Part shown: positions 13,502 through 13,844 of the stretch, in pieces
Layout of the letters: every line of letters starts with the position of its first letter
Position numbering within the stretch: position 1 is the stretch's first letter
Assembly (NCBI GenBank): GCA_002452095.1
Contig: DKEG01000032.1
Location: 1 to 13,844 of the forward strand
From: Bacteroidales bacterium UBA6828
GTDB taxonomy: Bacteria; Bacteroidota; Bacteroidia; Bacteroidales; Paludibacteraceae
DNA: 13,844 bases
Direction of reading: 5' to 3'
Notes under the pieces: model-generated
What the model saw: the letters and a program-made list of their open reading frames with translations, nothing else
Told to the model about the DNA's origin: nothing
Database searches by the model: none
Program-made: the position numbers and the translations under genes

Positions 13502-13600
13502 GACTCCCCCACCCCCCTCAAAGAGGGGGCTCGACGGATGTGGATGTCAATAATGAGTCATATTTTATCGAGCCCCTCCTTTGGAGGGGTTGGGGAGGTC
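13502..13600. repeat. Large palindromic intergenic element B
   Basis: The right arm (13571-13600) is identical to the right arm of element A. The left arm (13502-13531) is an imperfect copy with several base changes, so this hairpin has mismatches. The inner word GGGGCTCGACGGATG is shared with A, and CTCGA/TCGAG extends the stem inward. It fills the spacer between the third paralog and the amidase gene. Confidence 0.8.
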
Positions 13601-13606
13601 GGGATT

Positions 13607-13844
13607 TTACCCGATGGTGTCGGCGACTTGGTGCCAGACGAACTGGTAGAGGGTGCGGTACTGCGTTTGTGCTTTGAAGGCGGCTATGTCGGCGGGTGCT
13701 TTGGAAGCGTCCATCAAGCGTTGGCGGGTGGCGGTACAGATAGTGCCGAAGCGTGTGCGGTAGGCGATTTCGGATTGGGAGGGTGCGGTGGTGCGGTTGC
13801 CGCGTACGTGGGTGAAATCGGGTGTGCCGGTGTTGGCGGTGGCA
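13607..13844 (-). CDS. Small phage protein, unknown (paralog 3, partial)
   Basis: The gene runs off the right window edge; 78 codons and the stop are visible. The translated part reads FTHVRGNRTTAPSQSEIAYR, then RFGTICTATRQRL, and ends YQFVWHQVADTIG. It matches the C-terminal two thirds of the 111-residue protein at 5182-5517 closely, including a 39-bp identical stretch (13617-13655 and 5192-5230). Its function is unknown, as for the paralogs. It precedes the lysis cassette with only palindrome B between them. The missing N-terminus lies outside the window. Confidence 0.8.
   Translation of the reverse strand, partial: ATANTGTPDFTHVRGNRTTAPSQSEIAYRTRFGTICTATRQRLMDASKAPADIAAFKAQTQYRTLYQFVWHQVADTIG

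Noticed and set aside
1..13844. tRNA or rRNA genes
   Set aside because: No cloverleaf with CCA-type end or conserved rRNA words was seen on either strand.

Overview
The window is most likely a Bacteroidales (Bacteroides/Prevotella-like) chromosome carrying a decayed, contractile-tailed, Mu-like prophage. Three things point there: two promoters matching the Bacteroidetes primary-sigma pattern TTTG (or TTG)-N20-TAnnTTTG, a DUF2586-type tail sheath and small phage proteins of a kind common in Bacteroidales prophages, and an IS4-family transposase remnant resembling Bacteroides elements. Genus cannot be fixed from the sequence. Almost every gene is on the minus strand, so genes are read from right to left.

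Right part (13844 to 9737, reading leftward): a small phage protein of unknown function (cut by the window edge), a palindromic intergenic element, a lysis cassette (peptidoglycan amidase, two-TM holin-like protein, single-protein spanin), a small SAP/HeH-like protein, the tail sheath, the tail tube (split by a hairpin repeat and out of frame), a tail assembly chaperone candidate and a 61-residue helix-turn-helix protein. These genes overlap or are separated by a few bases, as in a late operon.

Middle (9601 to 6107): a single-chain type IIG-like restriction-modification enzyme of about 1115 residues. It has its own consensus promoter and terminator and is visibly AT-richer than its neighbours. 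It occupies the place where tape measure and baseplate genes would normally follow the chaperone; none of those genes is present.

Left part (5954 to 1491): two related small phage proteins separated by a large palindrome, then a strong bidirectional terminator and a rightward, AT-rich, promoter-to-terminator unit with no convincing ORF (candidate small RNA, about 370 nt). Next comes a leftward tail-fibre group: collar-domain fibre, long fibre, short fibre-like protein, small assembly-type protein and a 67-residue protein.

Far left (1 to 1490): an A/C-biased degenerate 80-bp repeat, a rho-independent terminator, a truncated IS4-family transposase bordered by a 15-bp direct repeat, and a densely self-complementary noncoding stretch (109-284) that may be a structured RNA.

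Together the genes describe a tail-plus-lysis module that probably no longer makes a functional tail (tube broken, tape measure and baseplate absent), kept alongside a self-contained restriction-modification gene and a possible small-RNA unit. The best targets for follow-up are the + strand RNA unit, the double-hairpin repeat that hits two tail genes, the R-M insertion, and the structured region at the left edge.
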